Positions 33,837 to 44,043 are shown, counted from the stretch's first letter. The stretch is 64,000 nucleotides of DNA from Winogradskyella marincola (GCF_029624125.1 NZ_JARSBN010000010.1:44194-108193), one strand, 5' to 3'. Numbers and translations are program-made. Notes: generated by a model not told the origin, from the sequence alone.

Positions 33837-35107
33837 TGCGAAACAATAAATTTTAAAGGGCTAGTATTATAATCAGAAAACCCAACATAGTATATGCCAT
33901 TACTTAGGTTGCTGATATTGAATGTCTGTTTTTGATGAGAGTTGGTTTGTAATTTTTTAACCAATTGGCCGAGTTGGTTATAGATGTTCAGAGGTTGATT
34001 TAAAAATTCAGGTGAATTTATGTAAACAATTAAATTTGAGTTAATTAAGGTTTTTTCTAATGCTATTTTTTGTGATGTTTCAAAATCGTTTTTGTTTGAA
34101 AGTGTAACGTCTGCTTCTAGTGAAAGCGTTACAGGTAAGTGGTCGCTAAAATTGTGTAAAGCATCTCTAATTTCAAATGAAAATTCTGAATTACTACTTC
34201 CGCAATTCGCAGTGTTTATGGCACTATTATAACAAGTGGTTAACGCATTATTGCCATAAACCTGAAAAGAATCTGAAACATAAGTAATGTCTGCATTGCT
34301 AAGCATATTTTCTGAAGTTAAGATAAAATCAAAACGATCATCAAAGCCTCCTGTGGTACCACCTAATCCTGTTTGTGTTCTGGTAGATTGTGTAAAAACG
34401 TCAATATAATTAGTGTTATTACTCCAGCTACCAACACGGTTTGGTGGATCTACAAAAGTAATGTTGTTGTTAGCGCTTAACAGTTCTTGAAAAGCAGCTT
34501 CAGAAGCTGTATAAAGATTAAGATCTCCACCTAAAAGCACATTAGCATCTGCTGGCAAAGTATCAAGGTAAGCCACTAGTTCTGTTACCATCTCAAATCT
34601 TCTCTGAGCATTTACTGTACCACTAGAAGCTTTTAGGTGGCAGACAATTACATAAATGTCAACAGGATTTGTGTCTTGGTCTACAGTATTTAATCTTATT
34701 TTGTAAACATTAAAATCTCTTAAATCTGTTTGGACAATGACTTCTTCTTGAATGCTAAATTTAGAACTATTATAGTACAGTAAATTCTGTAGATCGTTTT
34801 GGTCTCCAAAAACATCATCTGATGTGTTAGATACGTAAGTAGCCATTTCAAAATCTGGGTTAATAGCAGTTCTGGTAATATTTAGAACGTTATTAGCGCC
34901 AGTGATATTATTTAGCTCACAAACTAAAAACAAATCTGGTTGATAATCTGCTAAGATAAAAGCAAGATCTTGTTCGCGTCCTGGTACAGCATCTTCCAAA
35001 GGATAGTTCAATAGATTATAGAACATAACCTTAAATGTTTCTTGAGCAGAAACATTAGGATATGCTAATAGCATAGCAACCACAAAAACTAGCAATTTCT
35101 TTTTCAT
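33833..35107 (-). CDS. Secreted endonuclease/exonuclease/phosphatase-fold protein with T9SS sorting domain
   Basis: A 424-residue exported protein (signal MKKKLLVFVVAMLLAYPNVSAQ). The EEP catalytic core has FYNLLNYPLED, LVCELNN (metal Glu), CHLKAS, LGGDLNLYT and FSDHLPV (His/Asp pair). The last 75 residues form a type-A T9SS C-terminal sorting domain (LNIYNQLGQLV, LSNGIYYVGF), so it is secreted or surface-attached through the Por system. Likely extracellular nuclease or phosphodiesterase. Overlaps the next gene by 4 bp. Confidence 0.88.
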   Translation of the reverse strand: MKKKLLVFVVAMLLAYPNVSAQETFKVMFYNLLNYPLEDAVPGREQDLAFILADYQPDLFLVCELNNITGANNVLNITRTAINPDFEMATYVSNTSDDVFGDQNDLQNLLYYNSSKFSIQEEVIVQTDLRDFNVYKIRLNTVDQDTNPVDIYVIVCHLKASSGTVNAQRRFEMVTELVAYLDTLPADANVLLGGDLNLYTASEAAFQELLSANNNITFVDPPNRVGSWSNNTNYIDVFTQSTRTQTGLGGTTGGFDDRFDFILTSENMLSNADITYVSDSFQVYGNNALTTCYNSAINTANCGSSNSEFSFEIRDALHNFSDHLPVTLSLEADVTLSNKNDFETSQKIALEKTLINSNLIVYINSPEFLNQPLNIYNQLGQLVKKLQTNSHQKQTFNISNLSNGIYYVGFSDYNTSPLKFIVSH

Positions 35108-35128
35108 AGCATTAAAGAAGATAGTCTC

Positions 35129-35815
35129 TTAGAAGTTAGGGCTTAGGCCGTATTCTTTATAGAAATTATTTAATATTTCTATAATTTCATCAGATGTATC
35201 AACAAGATGAATTAAGTCTAAATCATCAGGACTAATATTTCCTGCTTCTAATAAAGTGTTTTTAACCCATTCAAATAAACCTCCCCAAAATTCTTTTCCG
35301 ACAAGTATAATTGGGAATGTTTCAATTTTGTGAGTTTGTATAAGTGTAATTGCTTCAAAAAGCTCGTCTAAAGTTCCAAATCCTCCAGGCATTACAACAA
35401 AGCCTTGAGAGTATTTTACAAACATTACTTTACGAACAAAGAAGTAATCAAAGTCTAAACTTTTATCGCTGTCTATATACGGATTGTCGTGCTGTTCAAA
35501 AGGTAACTCAATGTTAAGACCAACAGATGTTCCGCCAGCGATGTGTGCACCTTTGTTACCAGCTTCCATAATACCTGGTCCACCACCTGTAATAACTCCA
35601 TAACCATGTTCAACGATTTTTTGAGCTACATCTACAGCAAGTTGGTAGTATTTATGGTCTGGTTTGGTACGTGCTGATCCAAATATAGATACACATGGAC
35701 CTATTTTACTCAGCTTTTCGTAACCATTAACAAACTCTCCCATGATTTTAAAAATTGCCCAAGAGTCGTTAGTTTTTATTTCATTCCAGCCTTTGTGTTT
35801 GCTTTCTTTTCTCAT
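35129..35815 (-). CDS. LOG-family (TIGR00730) Rossmann protein, nucleoside 5'-monophosphate phosphoribohydrolase-like
   Basis: A 228-residue cytosolic protein of the LOG/TIGR00730 family with GGGPGIMEAGNKGA and PGGFGTLDELFEA, the two diagnostic motifs whose Arg/Glu residues carry the ribohydrolase site. Plant relatives free cytokinins from their ribotides; bacterial members act on AMP-like nucleotides or are called lysine decarboxylase by old annotation. It is monocistronic, 49 bp downstream of uvrA on the same strand. Confidence 0.9.
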   Translation of the reverse strand: MRKESKHKGWNEIKTNDSWAIFKIMGEFVNGYEKLSKIGPCVSIFGSARTKPDHKYYQLAVDVAQKIVEHGYGVITGGGPGIMEAGNKGAHIAGGTSVGLNIELPFEQHDNPYIDSDKSLDFDYFFVRKVMFVKYSQGFVVMPGGFGTLDELFEAITLIQTHKIETFPIILVGKEFWGGLFEWVKNTLLEAGNISPDDLDLIHLVDTSDEIIEILNNFYKEYGLSPNF

Positions 35816-35863
35816 ATTATATTTTGATGTCTTTATATTAGTTTATAGATGTACAATATAGTA

Positions 35864-38692
35864 TTATTTCAATTCCTTCTTCAAAAATTTAGCAGTATAA
35901 CTATTTTTGTGTTTTATAATTTGCTCTGGAGTCCCTTTGGCTACAACGTTTCCGCCACCTTTACCACCTTCGTAACCAATATCAATAATATAGTCTACAG
36001 TTTTGATAACATCGAGGTTGTGCTCTATAATTAAAACGGTATTTCCTTTGTCTACCAACTTATTAAGAACTTTCATTAAAACTCTAATGTCTTCAAAATG
36101 AAGACCTGTTGTAGGTTCGTCTAAGATGTAAAATGTGTTACCAGTATCGCGCTTACTGAGCTCCGTAGCTAACTTAATTCGTTGTGCTTCTCCACCAGAA
36201 AGCGTTGTGCTTTGTTGTCCCAGAGTAACGTAGCCTAAACCAACATCTTTAATGGTTTTTAACTTTCGGTGTATTTTTGGAATGTGCTCAAAGAAATCTA
36301 CAGCTTCTTCAATCGTCATGTCCAGCACATCGCTTATCGATTTTCCTTTGTATCGTATTTCTAATGTTTCGCGATTAAAACGCTTGCCTTGGCAAGTTTC
36401 ACATTCTACGTAAACATCTGGTAAAAAGTTCATTTCTATAACACGCAATCCACCTCCTTGGCAAGTTTCGCATCGTCCACCAGCCACGTTAAAACTAAAG
36501 CGTCCTGGTTTGTAACCACGAATCATAGCTTCTGGGATTTGTGCAAAAAGCTTACGTATTTCATCAAAAGTCTTGGTGTACGTTGCAGGATTACTTCTTG
36601 GAGTTCTACCGATTGGAGATTGGTTAATGTCTATAACCTTATCTATATGCTCTAAGCCTTTAATGCTTTTATATGGCATCGGTTTTTTAACACCATTAAA
36701 GAAATGTGCATTTAAAATAGGGTAGAGGGTTTCGTTAATTAAAGTAGATTTACCACTACCAGAAACACCAGTAACTCCTATCATTTTTCCTAATGGAAAT
36801 TCTACATCAACATTTTTTAGATTATTACCAGTACAGCCTTTAAGTACTATTTTATTACCATTGCCTTTGCGACGTTCTTTCGGAACTTCAATTTCTTTTT
36901 TTCCATTAAGGTACTCGGCTGTAAGCGTATTAAAGGATAACAACTCTTTTGGTGTGCCTTCACTTATGATTTCGCCACCATGTTTACCTGCAAAAGGACC
37001 TATATCTATAACATGATCTGCACGTTCTATCATGTCTTTGTCGTGTTCTACAACAAGTACCGAGTTACCAACGTCTCTAAGCGATACTAACGAGTTGATA
37101 AGTTTTTCATTATCGCGTTGATGCAGTCCAATACTAGGTTCGTCCAGGATGTATAATACACCAACAAGTTGTGAGCCAATCTGTGTAGCCAAACGAATAC
37201 GCTGAGCTTCTCCACCTGAGAGAGATTTAGAACTGCGATTAAGCGTTAAATACGTTAAGCCAACATCGAGTAAAAACTGCGTACGCGCTTTTATTTCTTT
37301 TATGATTTCTTCAGAAATTTTGCGTTGTGTTTCAGAAAGTCTGTTTTCTAAATCTTTTAGCCATTCAGCTAAATCTACAACATCCATTTTTACAAGGTCT
37401 GCAATGTTTTTTTCATCAACCTTGAAGTAGAGCGATTCTTTGCGCAAACGAGAGCCTTCACATACATTACATTCTACCTTATCCATGTATTCTTTAGCCC
37501 AACGAACTAAAGATGTAGAGTCTGATTTGTATTGGTTTTCTATAAAGTTAGCAACACCTTCAAAATCTATGTTGTAATCTCTGGCAACACCTAGCAATTT
37601 ACTTTCTACAGTAAATTTATCTTTTCCACCATGAAGAATCATTTGTTTAGCCTCTTCAGGAATGTCTTTCCAAGGATCGTTTAATGTAAAGTCGAAACGT
37701 TGTGCTATGGTATGGAACTGTTTGAAAATCCAGCTTTTTTTCTCAGGTCCATGAGGTGCCAAAGCACCATTTTTTATCGATAGTGTTTCGTCTGGTACTA
37801 ATTTTTTATCATTAACCACATACAGCTCTCCAATACCGTTACAGTTAGGACAAGCACCTTTTGGTGAGTTAAATGAAAAGTTATTAGGCTCTGGATTAGG
37901 ATACGAAATTCCAGATGAAGGACACATTAAATTTCGACTAAAATAACGTGGCTCATTGGTGTCTTGGTCTATAACCATTAATACATCATCACCATGATAC
38001 ATGGCTGTATTTATAGACTCCATAAGACGTTTTTCGTTGTCCTGAGAATTATCAATTTTAAGGCGATCTATAACAATTTCTATATCGTGCGTTTTATAAC
38101 GATCGAGTTTCATGCCTTTTTCAAGATCTACAATTTCACCATCGGTACGTACTTTTACAAAACCTTGTTTGGCAATTTGCTCAAACAACTCACGATAATG
38201 ACCTTTACGCGAACGAATAACAGGCGATAAGATATTAATGCGTTTGCCATTGTAAGATTCTAGTATAAGGTCTTTGATCTGCTCATCGCTGTAGCTCACC
38301 ATTTTTTCGCCAGTTTCGTAACTGTATGCATCTGCAGCTCTGGCAAACAGAAGACGCAGAAAGTCATAAATTTCTGTAATAGTACCAACAGTAGAGCGTG
38401 GTGATTTGCTAGTGGTTTTTTGCTCAATGGCAATTACAGGCGAAAGCCCATCAATTTTATCAACGTCTGGACGTTCTAAACTGCCCAAAAATTGTCTGGC
38501 ATAAGCCGAAAACGTTTCAATGTAGCGTCGTTGTCCTTCGGCATAAATAGTATCGAAGGCTAAAGACGATTTACCACTACCCGAAAGACCTGTAATAACC
38601 ACAAGTTTTTCTCTTGGTATGGTAATATCAATATTTTTTAAGTTGTGAACTCTGGCTCCTTTTACTTCAATGGACTCGTCGAAATGGCTCAT
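35864..38692 (-). CDS. uvrA: Excinuclease ABC subunit A
   Basis: A 942-residue nucleotide excision repair protein. Two ABC ATPase cassettes are seen: Walker A GLSGSGKSSLAFD near the start and GVSGSGKSTLINE near 640, each with an LSGGEAQRI signature, and ILDEPSIGLHQRDNE and ILDEPTTGLHFED Walker B regions. Zinc fingers with CPNCNG, CNVCEG and CETCQG pairs are intact. It recognises bulky DNA damage with UvrB. It has a -7 box upstream (38730-38737) and ends 49 bp before the LOG-like gene. Confidence 0.97.
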   Translation of the reverse strand: MSHFDESIEVKGARVHNLKNIDITIPREKLVVITGLSGSGKSSLAFDTIYAEGQRRYIETFSAYARQFLGSLERPDVDKIDGLSPVIAIEQKTTSKSPRSTVGTITEIYDFLRLLFARAADAYSYETGEKMVSYSDEQIKDLILESYNGKRINILSPVIRSRKGHYRELFEQIAKQGFVKVRTDGEIVDLEKGMKLDRYKTHDIEIVIDRLKIDNSQDNEKRLMESINTAMYHGDDVLMVIDQDTNEPRYFSRNLMCPSSGISYPNPEPNNFSFNSPKGACPNCNGIGELYVVNDKKLVPDETLSIKNGALAPHGPEKKSWIFKQFHTIAQRFDFTLNDPWKDIPEEAKQMILHGGKDKFTVESKLLGVARDYNIDFEGVANFIENQYKSDSTSLVRWAKEYMDKVECNVCEGSRLRKESLYFKVDEKNIADLVKMDVVDLAEWLKDLENRLSETQRKISEEIIKEIKARTQFLLDVGLTYLTLNRSSKSLSGGEAQRIRLATQIGSQLVGVLYILDEPSIGLHQRDNEKLINSLVSLRDVGNSVLVVEHDKDMIERADHVIDIGPFAGKHGGEIISEGTPKELLSFNTLTAEYLNGKKEIEVPKERRKGNGNKIVLKGCTGNNLKNVDVEFPLGKMIGVTGVSGSGKSTLINETLYPILNAHFFNGVKKPMPYKSIKGLEHIDKVIDINQSPIGRTPRSNPATYTKTFDEIRKLFAQIPEAMIRGYKPGRFSFNVAGGRCETCQGGGLRVIEMNFLPDVYVECETCQGKRFNRETLEIRYKGKSISDVLDMTIEEAVDFFEHIPKIHRKLKTIKDVGLGYVTLGQQSTTLSGGEAQRIKLATELSKRDTGNTFYILDEPTTGLHFEDIRVLMKVLNKLVDKGNTVLIIEHNLDVIKTVDYIIDIGYEGGKGGGNVVAKGTPEQIIKHKNSYTAKFLKKELK

Positions 38693-38729
38693 AAATAGTT
38701 ATCCTTCTTCTTTAATTCTAGCAAAGTTG

Positions 38730-38737
38730 CAAAGGTA
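38730..38737 (-). promoter_or_regulatory. -7 box (TACCTTTG) of uvrA
   Basis: On the minus strand TACCTTTG fits TAnnTTTG and lies about 38 bp before the uvrA ATG. No clear TTG at -33. No damage-responsive operator was recognised. Confidence 0.4.
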
Positions 38738-38869
38738 CGATTTTAGATGTTAAATAGTTGTGAAGTTATAATGCCATCGTTTTATACAGATTTATTTTTT
38801 TAAACTATTAATTATAATGCAATGAAGCTTTTAAGACGAATAACTAAAACGGAATTAAAAGTGTGGTTC

Positions 38870-40105
38870 TTAATGATACTTTCGCTTTTGAAACCACAAA
38901 TCTGAAAGCGTTAAATTGATATTAAACATATTAGAACGCTCTTGTACCAGTATGTCTTCTGTTGTTCCTTTGTTGCTATACGTGTATGAAAAATTAAGAC
39001 TAGAGTTTTTGCCTATTGGCAAGCCAAGACCTAGAGACGTATTAAAGCTGTCAATTTTTGTGTCATCAATTTTTAAATATCCTGAGTTATAATTAAAACC
39101 TATTCTGTAATCGACACGTTCAAAATAGTTGCGACTTTGAGGGTTTTTTTTATAAGATGCTCCTAAGCTAAAAATATCCTGATTTACATAATCTCCAATG
39201 GCATCTGTTTGATTAGTGCTAGACCAAAATCTTTTATTGTAGTCTGTTGTAAATAGAAGATTATTGAATTTTGCACTATATCCTAAACCAAGTTGTAACG
39301 GCAAATCAAAACTATTTATTCTTTCGTCTGTAGTATCTTCTAATGTGCTAGATGATTCTAAATTATACTTTATAACCAAGCTGTTTTTTGTTGCGCCTAA
39401 GCTAGTTGGAAAATCTAACGTAACACCAAATTTATGAGTGTCTAGCAAATTGTATTGAGCACCCAATCCAAATCGAACACCACTGTAAAAACTCTCTTCA
39501 TATATTTCTAGATAGTTGGTAGACGCAACTATAGATTCGGTTTCTTCAACCTTACCAAATAAGTAAGACAACTTTGCACCAAGATTTAGCTTGTCTGTAA
39601 GTTTATAGCCATAATCCAAACGCATTTCATTAATACCACCAGAACCAGTTACATTAGTATAGAAAATATCATTGCTTCCTTCTACGTTGTTTTCTAATCC
39701 AATAAGTTCGTAACCTATATTGGTTGCTGGGTTTAGTGTTAGTCCTATTCCATATTTCGCTCTACTATAACCAATAGATATATTAGAAAAATTGTAAGTG
39801 TTTCTGGATTCGTTTATATCCGAATTAGAAATATTAACCATCTCTGCAGTAACACCAAATTCTAAGACAAAATTATCTTCTACCATAGAAGCAAATGCCG
39901 CAGGATTATATAAATTAAATCCGTTTGAAGCATCTAGTGCAATGCCAGAATTACCCATGGCACTGTTGCGCCCAGTACTTATGGAGCTTTCTACACCCAA
40001 GCCAAATAACGAATATGGACTTGATGTAAGGTTATTAGTTTGGCTGTATATAGCAACACTAAAAACAAGACCGATTACAAGGATGCTGCTTTTAATTTTT
40101 TTCAT
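38870..40105 (-). CDS. Outer-membrane beta-barrel protein (FadL-like)
   Basis: The open frame extends to 40159, but the ATG at 40105 starts a signal peptide (MKKIKSSILVIGLVFSVAIYSQ), giving 411 residues. The N-terminus (SPYSLFGLGVESS, RNSAMGNSGIAL, FNLYNPAAFAS) is characteristic of FadL/PorV-like outer-membrane proteins in Bacteroidota. The rest is regular amphipathic strands ending in DLWFQKRKYH. Probably a channel or surface anchor. It starts 14 bp before the end of the DUF4270 gene, so the two are co-transcribed and coupled. Confidence 0.8.
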   Translation of the reverse strand: MKKIKSSILVIGLVFSVAIYSQTNNLTSSPYSLFGLGVESSISTGRNSAMGNSGIALDASNGFNLYNPAAFASMVEDNFVLEFGVTAEMVNISNSDINESRNTYNFSNISIGYSRAKYGIGLTLNPATNIGYELIGLENNVEGSNDIFYTNVTGSGGINEMRLDYGYKLTDKLNLGAKLSYLFGKVEETESIVASTNYLEIYEESFYSGVRFGLGAQYNLLDTHKFGVTLDFPTSLGATKNSLVIKYNLESSSTLEDTTDERINSFDLPLQLGLGYSAKFNNLLFTTDYNKRFWSSTNQTDAIGDYVNQDIFSLGASYKKNPQSRNYFERVDYRIGFNYNSGYLKIDDTKIDSFNTSLGLGLPIGKNSSLNFSYTYSNKGTTEDILVQERSNMFNINLTLSDLWFQKRKYH

Positions 40106-41405
40106 AAATGGCATAAGTAATAACGAGTTTTGTTTTAAAGTTTGAAGCTTCTCTGTCATTGAGTAATAGTTTGTTTATAGTACTATTATAATCCGTAGGA
40201 AGCATTATAAGTGCATTGTCAACCTCAGGTTCTTCATTAAGTTTGCTGTCTATATAATTCAGTACAGACATTGAATATACTTGGTTGTTGTACTCAGAAT
40301 CATCACTGGTTAAATAAGCATATACATAATCTGAGCTACCACTTACTTGAGACGATAAATTATTGTTTTGATCAACGGTGTATAAAGACAATTCTTCAAA
40401 AATCGGTTGTATTTCTGAATGCGCTTCAACTACTGGTTCTACATATAATGTGGCTTCTAGTATTGTACCTTCATCATTGATGTCGTATATGTTTTTTATT
40501 GTAGGAAATTGTATTCGGGTTACATAGCCAACACCAGCTTGGCCATAGCTTATATTATTGCTATAGGCACTTGCTAGATTATACTCTTGCGATGTAATTT
40601 CTTCTATAGGCAAACCCGTAACATCACTTTCTATTTTATTGTAGTAAGCTGTACTTTCTGAGTCTATGCTAAAATCATATGTATATTCAGAATTTTCCAG
40701 TTCGTTTGGTATGGAATAGAAAAAACGAAGAAAAACATCAGAAGTATTAAATCCTACAATGGCACTATTGTCTGTGTTGCTAGGTTGTATGTATAATCCT
40801 TTTAGTTTTTGATAAAGAGACTCTTTGTCTGTAATGAGATTATCTTTAATGTCATTAAATATTTCCAGTCCAAAATTGTAATCTAAGGTTACATATAGAG
40901 AGTCTGCATTGGGTTCTGCTTCATAAGTTCTACTGCCTAAACTGTTAGCTTCGTAATTAAAATGACTTATGTTGTACAAATACCCATTATCAGATGTTAG
41001 CTTTTCTTCAAGCTTATGTACATTAATTGTTGAGGTTTGTGTAGTATCATTATAAAAGTATTGGTCGTATCCTAAAAACAGACCAACACTGTCTAACACA
41101 GCATCATCACTAACATAATAGCTGCTCGGATGTACTCTTAAATATGCAGAAGCCTTTACGGTACCAATGTGTTCATCATTGTAACGTCCCAATAACAAAC
41201 GTCCTTGACTAGAAGTTACCAATGAGTCAAACTTCATTGTAGAAAGCTCTACAGCAAAAGTGTCTATAGAGAGTACTCTAATGTTTGTACTGGTAAAATC
41301 TTCACCAACAGACAAGGATGTAATGTCTTCAGAGTTGCAATTAAAGACTAATAAAAAGCAACAAAACGAGAGTATAAATGAAAGATGTTTATTTGGCATG
41401 CTCAT
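40092..41405 (-). CDS. DUF4270 lipoprotein
   Basis: A 437-residue lipoprotein (LLVFNCNSE, lipobox) of family DUF4270, restricted to Bacteroidota and thought to be a surface-exposed beta-rich protein. Typical segments are LLLGRYNDEHIGTVKASAY, LDSVGLFLGYDQYFY and the C-terminal NDREASNFKTKLVITY. It is the first gene of a two-gene minus-strand unit with the outer-membrane protein, divergent from the DUF6268/Kelch operon 206 bp away. Function unknown; context points to a surface structure. Confidence 0.88.
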   Translation of the reverse strand: MSMPNKHLSFILSFCCFLLVFNCNSEDITSLSVGEDFTSTNIRVLSIDTFAVELSTMKFDSLVTSSQGRLLLGRYNDEHIGTVKASAYLRVHPSSYYVSDDAVLDSVGLFLGYDQYFYNDTTQTSTINVHKLEEKLTSDNGYLYNISHFNYEANSLGSRTYEAEPNADSLYVTLDYNFGLEIFNDIKDNLITDKESLYQKLKGLYIQPSNTDNSAIVGFNTSDVFLRFFYSIPNELENSEYTYDFSIDSESTAYYNKIESDVTGLPIEEITSQEYNLASAYSNNISYGQAGVGYVTRIQFPTIKNIYDINDEGTILEATLYVEPVVEAHSEIQPIFEELSLYTVDQNNNLSSQVSGSSDYVYAYLTSDDSEYNNQVYSMSVLNYIDSKLNEEPEVDNALIMLPTDYNSTINKLLLNDREASNFKTKLVITYAIYEKN

Positions 41406-41611
41406 AAGAATTTCAGCAAATCAACATAACAATAGGAGCTTATAAAAGCGAAATAGACAAGCCAGGATAAAGCATCTACAAACTTCAAAATTTTACCGAT
41501 TAGTTTTTTCTGAAGCATTTATAGGTTAAAACAAGGTATTGGTCTATAAAAAAAACGGATCAGTCTATTTCGTATTAATCCAATTAGGATTAGGTAGTAT
41601 GTTCGCCTAAG

Positions 41612-42529
41612 ATGAAAAAAATCATATTACATATTATAGTTGTCAATGCTATGATCAATGCAGTTGCCGCACAAGATTTGGAAACAGAAACCTCTTTAAA
41701 TCTTTTCTATGATCTGTATCCTACATTAAATTCTGTAGACCTGGATACTAAAGGACTTGCATTTAATACAGCATTTGCAGTGCCTAATGGAGAGCTAGGT
41801 GTAGGAGCAGCTTACACATACACCATGTTGAATAGTGATACATACACATGGTCTCCAGAACTAATGGCTTATGGAGATTTTCATCAAATACAATTATTGA
41901 TGAATTACAACTACAATATTAATGATCAATGGTCTTTGGGTATGGAGTTTTCGCCATTGATAGCATCTACCTTAGCAACGTCTTTGCGTAGTAATGCAAT
42001 TGTTTTAGAATCTAAATTTGAAGTAAAACGATTGCTTGGTCAACAAACCAAACCCTCTTACGTTACTGTAGGTTTGGCATACGGAACACAATTAGGAGCA
42101 CCAAGAATATATCCTACACTAAGTTACTTTAACACAGTAAACGAAAAGTTGAGTTACAAGCTGGGTTTTCCAGAAACAGCATTGTATTACAGGCTAAACA
42201 ATCAAAGCAAATTTGATTTTACATTAGCGCCACAATCTATATACACAATGCATAATCAGCCGTTGTACGATAATAATCTAGCAGCAGAAGTAACAGACTC
42301 ATATCTCGAATTTACAGCGCTACAGTCAAGCTTAAGATATCATTTCGATTTTAATAACAATTGGTTTTCATTTTTTAAAGTAGGCTATACAACTTCAACA
42401 GCAATGAAGATTAAAGCTTTAGATACAGACAATACAATGTACAATTTCAAAGCTGATGATGGCTTTATGGTAGGTTTCGGATTAAATTTTAATATAAATA
42501 ATAAACAAAATGATGCAAACAAAAAATAA
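41612..42529 (+). CDS. DUF6268-type outer-membrane beta-barrel
   Basis: A 305-residue protein with signal peptide (MKKIILHIIVVNAMINAVAAQ) and many amphipathic beta strands (LMNYNYNINDQWSLGMEFSP, MVGFGLNFNINN) typical of small barrels of family DUF6268. Closed by a C-terminal aromatic/polar strand and a short Asn/Lys tail. It is the first gene of a plus-strand operon whose next gene starts 20 bp before its stop. Likely outer-membrane porin or assembly scaffold. Confidence 0.75.
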   Translation: MKKIILHIIVVNAMINAVAAQDLETETSLNLFYDLYPTLNSVDLDTKGLAFNTAFAVPNGELGVGAAYTYTMLNSDTYTWSPELMAYGDFHQIQLLMNYNYNINDQWSLGMEFSPLIASTLATSLRSNAIVLESKFEVKRLLGQQTKPSYVTVGLAYGTQLGAPRIYPTLSYFNTVNEKLSYKLGFPETALYYRLNNQSKFDFTLAPQSIYTMHNQPLYDNNLAAEVTDSYLEFTALQSSLRYHFDFNNNWFSFFKVGYTTSTAMKIKALDTDNTMYNFKADDGFMVGFGLNFNINNKQNDANKK

Positions 42530-43520
42530 CCAACAATGGATGTTATTCATGCTTTTAACAGCAGCATTTATAACCTTTAGTAGTTGTAATAATGACGATG
42601 ACAGCTCAGATTTAGATGGTAACTGGGTAAAGGTATCAACCTTTAACGAAGAGGCACGTAGTAGCTCTGCCGCATTTACTATTGGTAATGTAGGATATAT
42701 GGGTACAGGTTACGATGGAGATGATTATTATAACGATTTCTGGAGCTATAATATGGATACCAACTCATGGCAGCAACTTGCAGATTATCCTGGTATAGAG
42801 CGCAGCTCTGCAACAGCATTTACTATTGGAGAAGAAGGCTACATAGGTACAGGATACAATGGAGATAGTAATGAAGAGTTAGAGGATTTTTATAAATACA
42901 ACCCAGTAAGCAATACTTGGGAAGCTATAGCAGATTTTGGCGGATCAGCACGCTATGGTGCTGTTGGTTTTGGATCAGACACTTATGGTTATGTCGGCAC
43001 AGGTTATGACGGTAGCGACAAAAAAGATTTTTGGAAATACAATCCAGATACAGATACATGGGAAGAAATCTTTGGCTTTGGTGGAGATAAGCGTAGAGAA
43101 GGTACCACATTTACCATTGGCAATGAAGTATATCTGGTTGCAGGTGTAAGTAATGGTATATATGAAGAAGATTTTTGGAAGTTTAATTTAGATACCGAAA
43201 CATGGACAGCCTTAGTAGATGTAGATGATGACGACGATGATTATGTACAACGTTCTAACGCTGTAGCATTTACTATAGATGGCAAAGGCTATGTGGCTTG
43301 TGGAGATTATTCTGGTAGCCAATCTAGTGTGTATGAATATGACCCTAACACCCAAGAATGGGAGGAAAAGACAGGTTTTGAACTCTATGCAAGGAGAGAT
43401 GCTGTTACCTTTAATAATGGATCCAGAGCTTTTGTAGGGCTTGGTAGAAATGGCACTTTATATCTTGATGATTTCATGGAGTTTTATCCAAATCAAGAGC
43501 AAGACGATGACGACAATTAA
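42510..43520 (+). CDS. Kelch-repeat lipoprotein (beta-propeller)
   Basis: A 336-residue lipoprotein (ITFSSC lipobox) starting 20 bp inside the DUF6268 gene. Six Kelch-type blades are recognisable by repeated YMGTGYDG/YIGTGYNG...DFWSYN...WQQL units. An acidic run of aspartates lies between two blades (about 240) and another at the C-terminus. Kelch propellers bind proteins or sugars; here it is probably surface-exposed and works with the barrel encoded upstream. DUF4907 and a two-component system follow. Confidence 0.88.
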   Translation: MMQTKNNQQWMLFMLLTAAFITFSSCNNDDDSSDLDGNWVKVSTFNEEARSSSAAFTIGNVGYMGTGYDGDDYYNDFWSYNMDTNSWQQLADYPGIERSSATAFTIGEEGYIGTGYNGDSNEELEDFYKYNPVSNTWEAIADFGGSARYGAVGFGSDTYGYVGTGYDGSDKKDFWKYNPDTDTWEEIFGFGGDKRREGTTFTIGNEVYLVAGVSNGIYEEDFWKFNLDTETWTALVDVDDDDDDYVQRSNAVAFTIDGKGYVACGDYSGSQSSVYEYDPNTQEWEEKTGFELYARRDAVTFNNGSRAFVGLGRNGTLYLDDFMEFYPNQEQDDDDN

Positions 43521-43546
43521 TAGTTGGTTTTTAAATTTGATTGATG

Positions 43547-43636
43547 GCTATTAATCTAAGTTAATACTAGATTAATAGCGGATGGTAGTGTCCGGGCGAC
43601 TGCACTTTTGTTTTGCGCTCGGCACTCACTATCCAG
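43547..43636 (+). promoter_or_regulatory. Structured leader before the DUF4907 gene (two stable hairpins)
   Basis: First hairpin: 12-bp perfect arms GCTATTAATCTA/TAGATTAATAGC (43547-43579) around a 9-nt loop. Second: GTGTCCGGGCG with CGCTCGGCAC, 10 bp with one bulge, flanked by GGAT/ATCC, around a 17-nt loop. It is the only GC-rich patch in its neighbourhood. A run of eight T follows about 20 nt later, just before the ATG. It could be a regulatory RNA leader; function unknown. Confidence 0.5.
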
Positions 43637-43654
43637 ATAATTAAAGTTTTTTTT

Positions 43655-44017
43655 ATGAGAAAGAATAACAAGAACGATATAGGCTTTTTTATAACCCTTG
43701 GTTTTATAGTACTGGTATTTAGTATAGGGTTTATGTTGAGTAATCCGCAACCTTCAAAAGCAAAAGACAATAATGTAAGTTATAGTATAGAAGTCCTTAA
43801 GGAAGACGGCAACTGGTTGTATAAAATTTTTAAGAATGACATTTTATATATAAAGCAAGACTATCTGCCAGCAGTACATGGTAAGCAACGGTTTGCTTCT
43901 AAAAAAGATGCCAAACAAGTAGCACAGCTGGTTGTACAGAAGTTACAAAGACAGAAAATACCGTTAATTACTAAAGAAGAGTTAATTACAAACAAAATAG
44001 CTTTTCAGCCTTTATAA
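43655..44017 (+). CDS. DUF4907 membrane-anchored protein
   Basis: The ATG at 43655 begins a 120-residue protein; an earlier in-frame ATG lies in the structured leader. One hydrophobic helix (about 10-27) anchors the N-terminus; the exported domain (about 40-115) is the DUF4907 unit with WLYKIFKNDILYIKQDYLP and FASKKDAKQVAQLVVQKL. Function unknown. It lies between the Kelch gene and the sensor kinase, and the three appear as a functional block. Confidence 0.85.
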   Translation: MRKNNKNDIGFFITLGFIVLVFSIGFMLSNPQPSKAKDNNVSYSIEVLKEDGNWLYKIFKNDILYIKQDYLPAVHGKQRFASKKDAKQVAQLVVQKLQRQKIPLITKEELITNKIAFQPL

Positions 44018-44043
44018 AATACTAGTTTTGTCAAAATTGTGTT

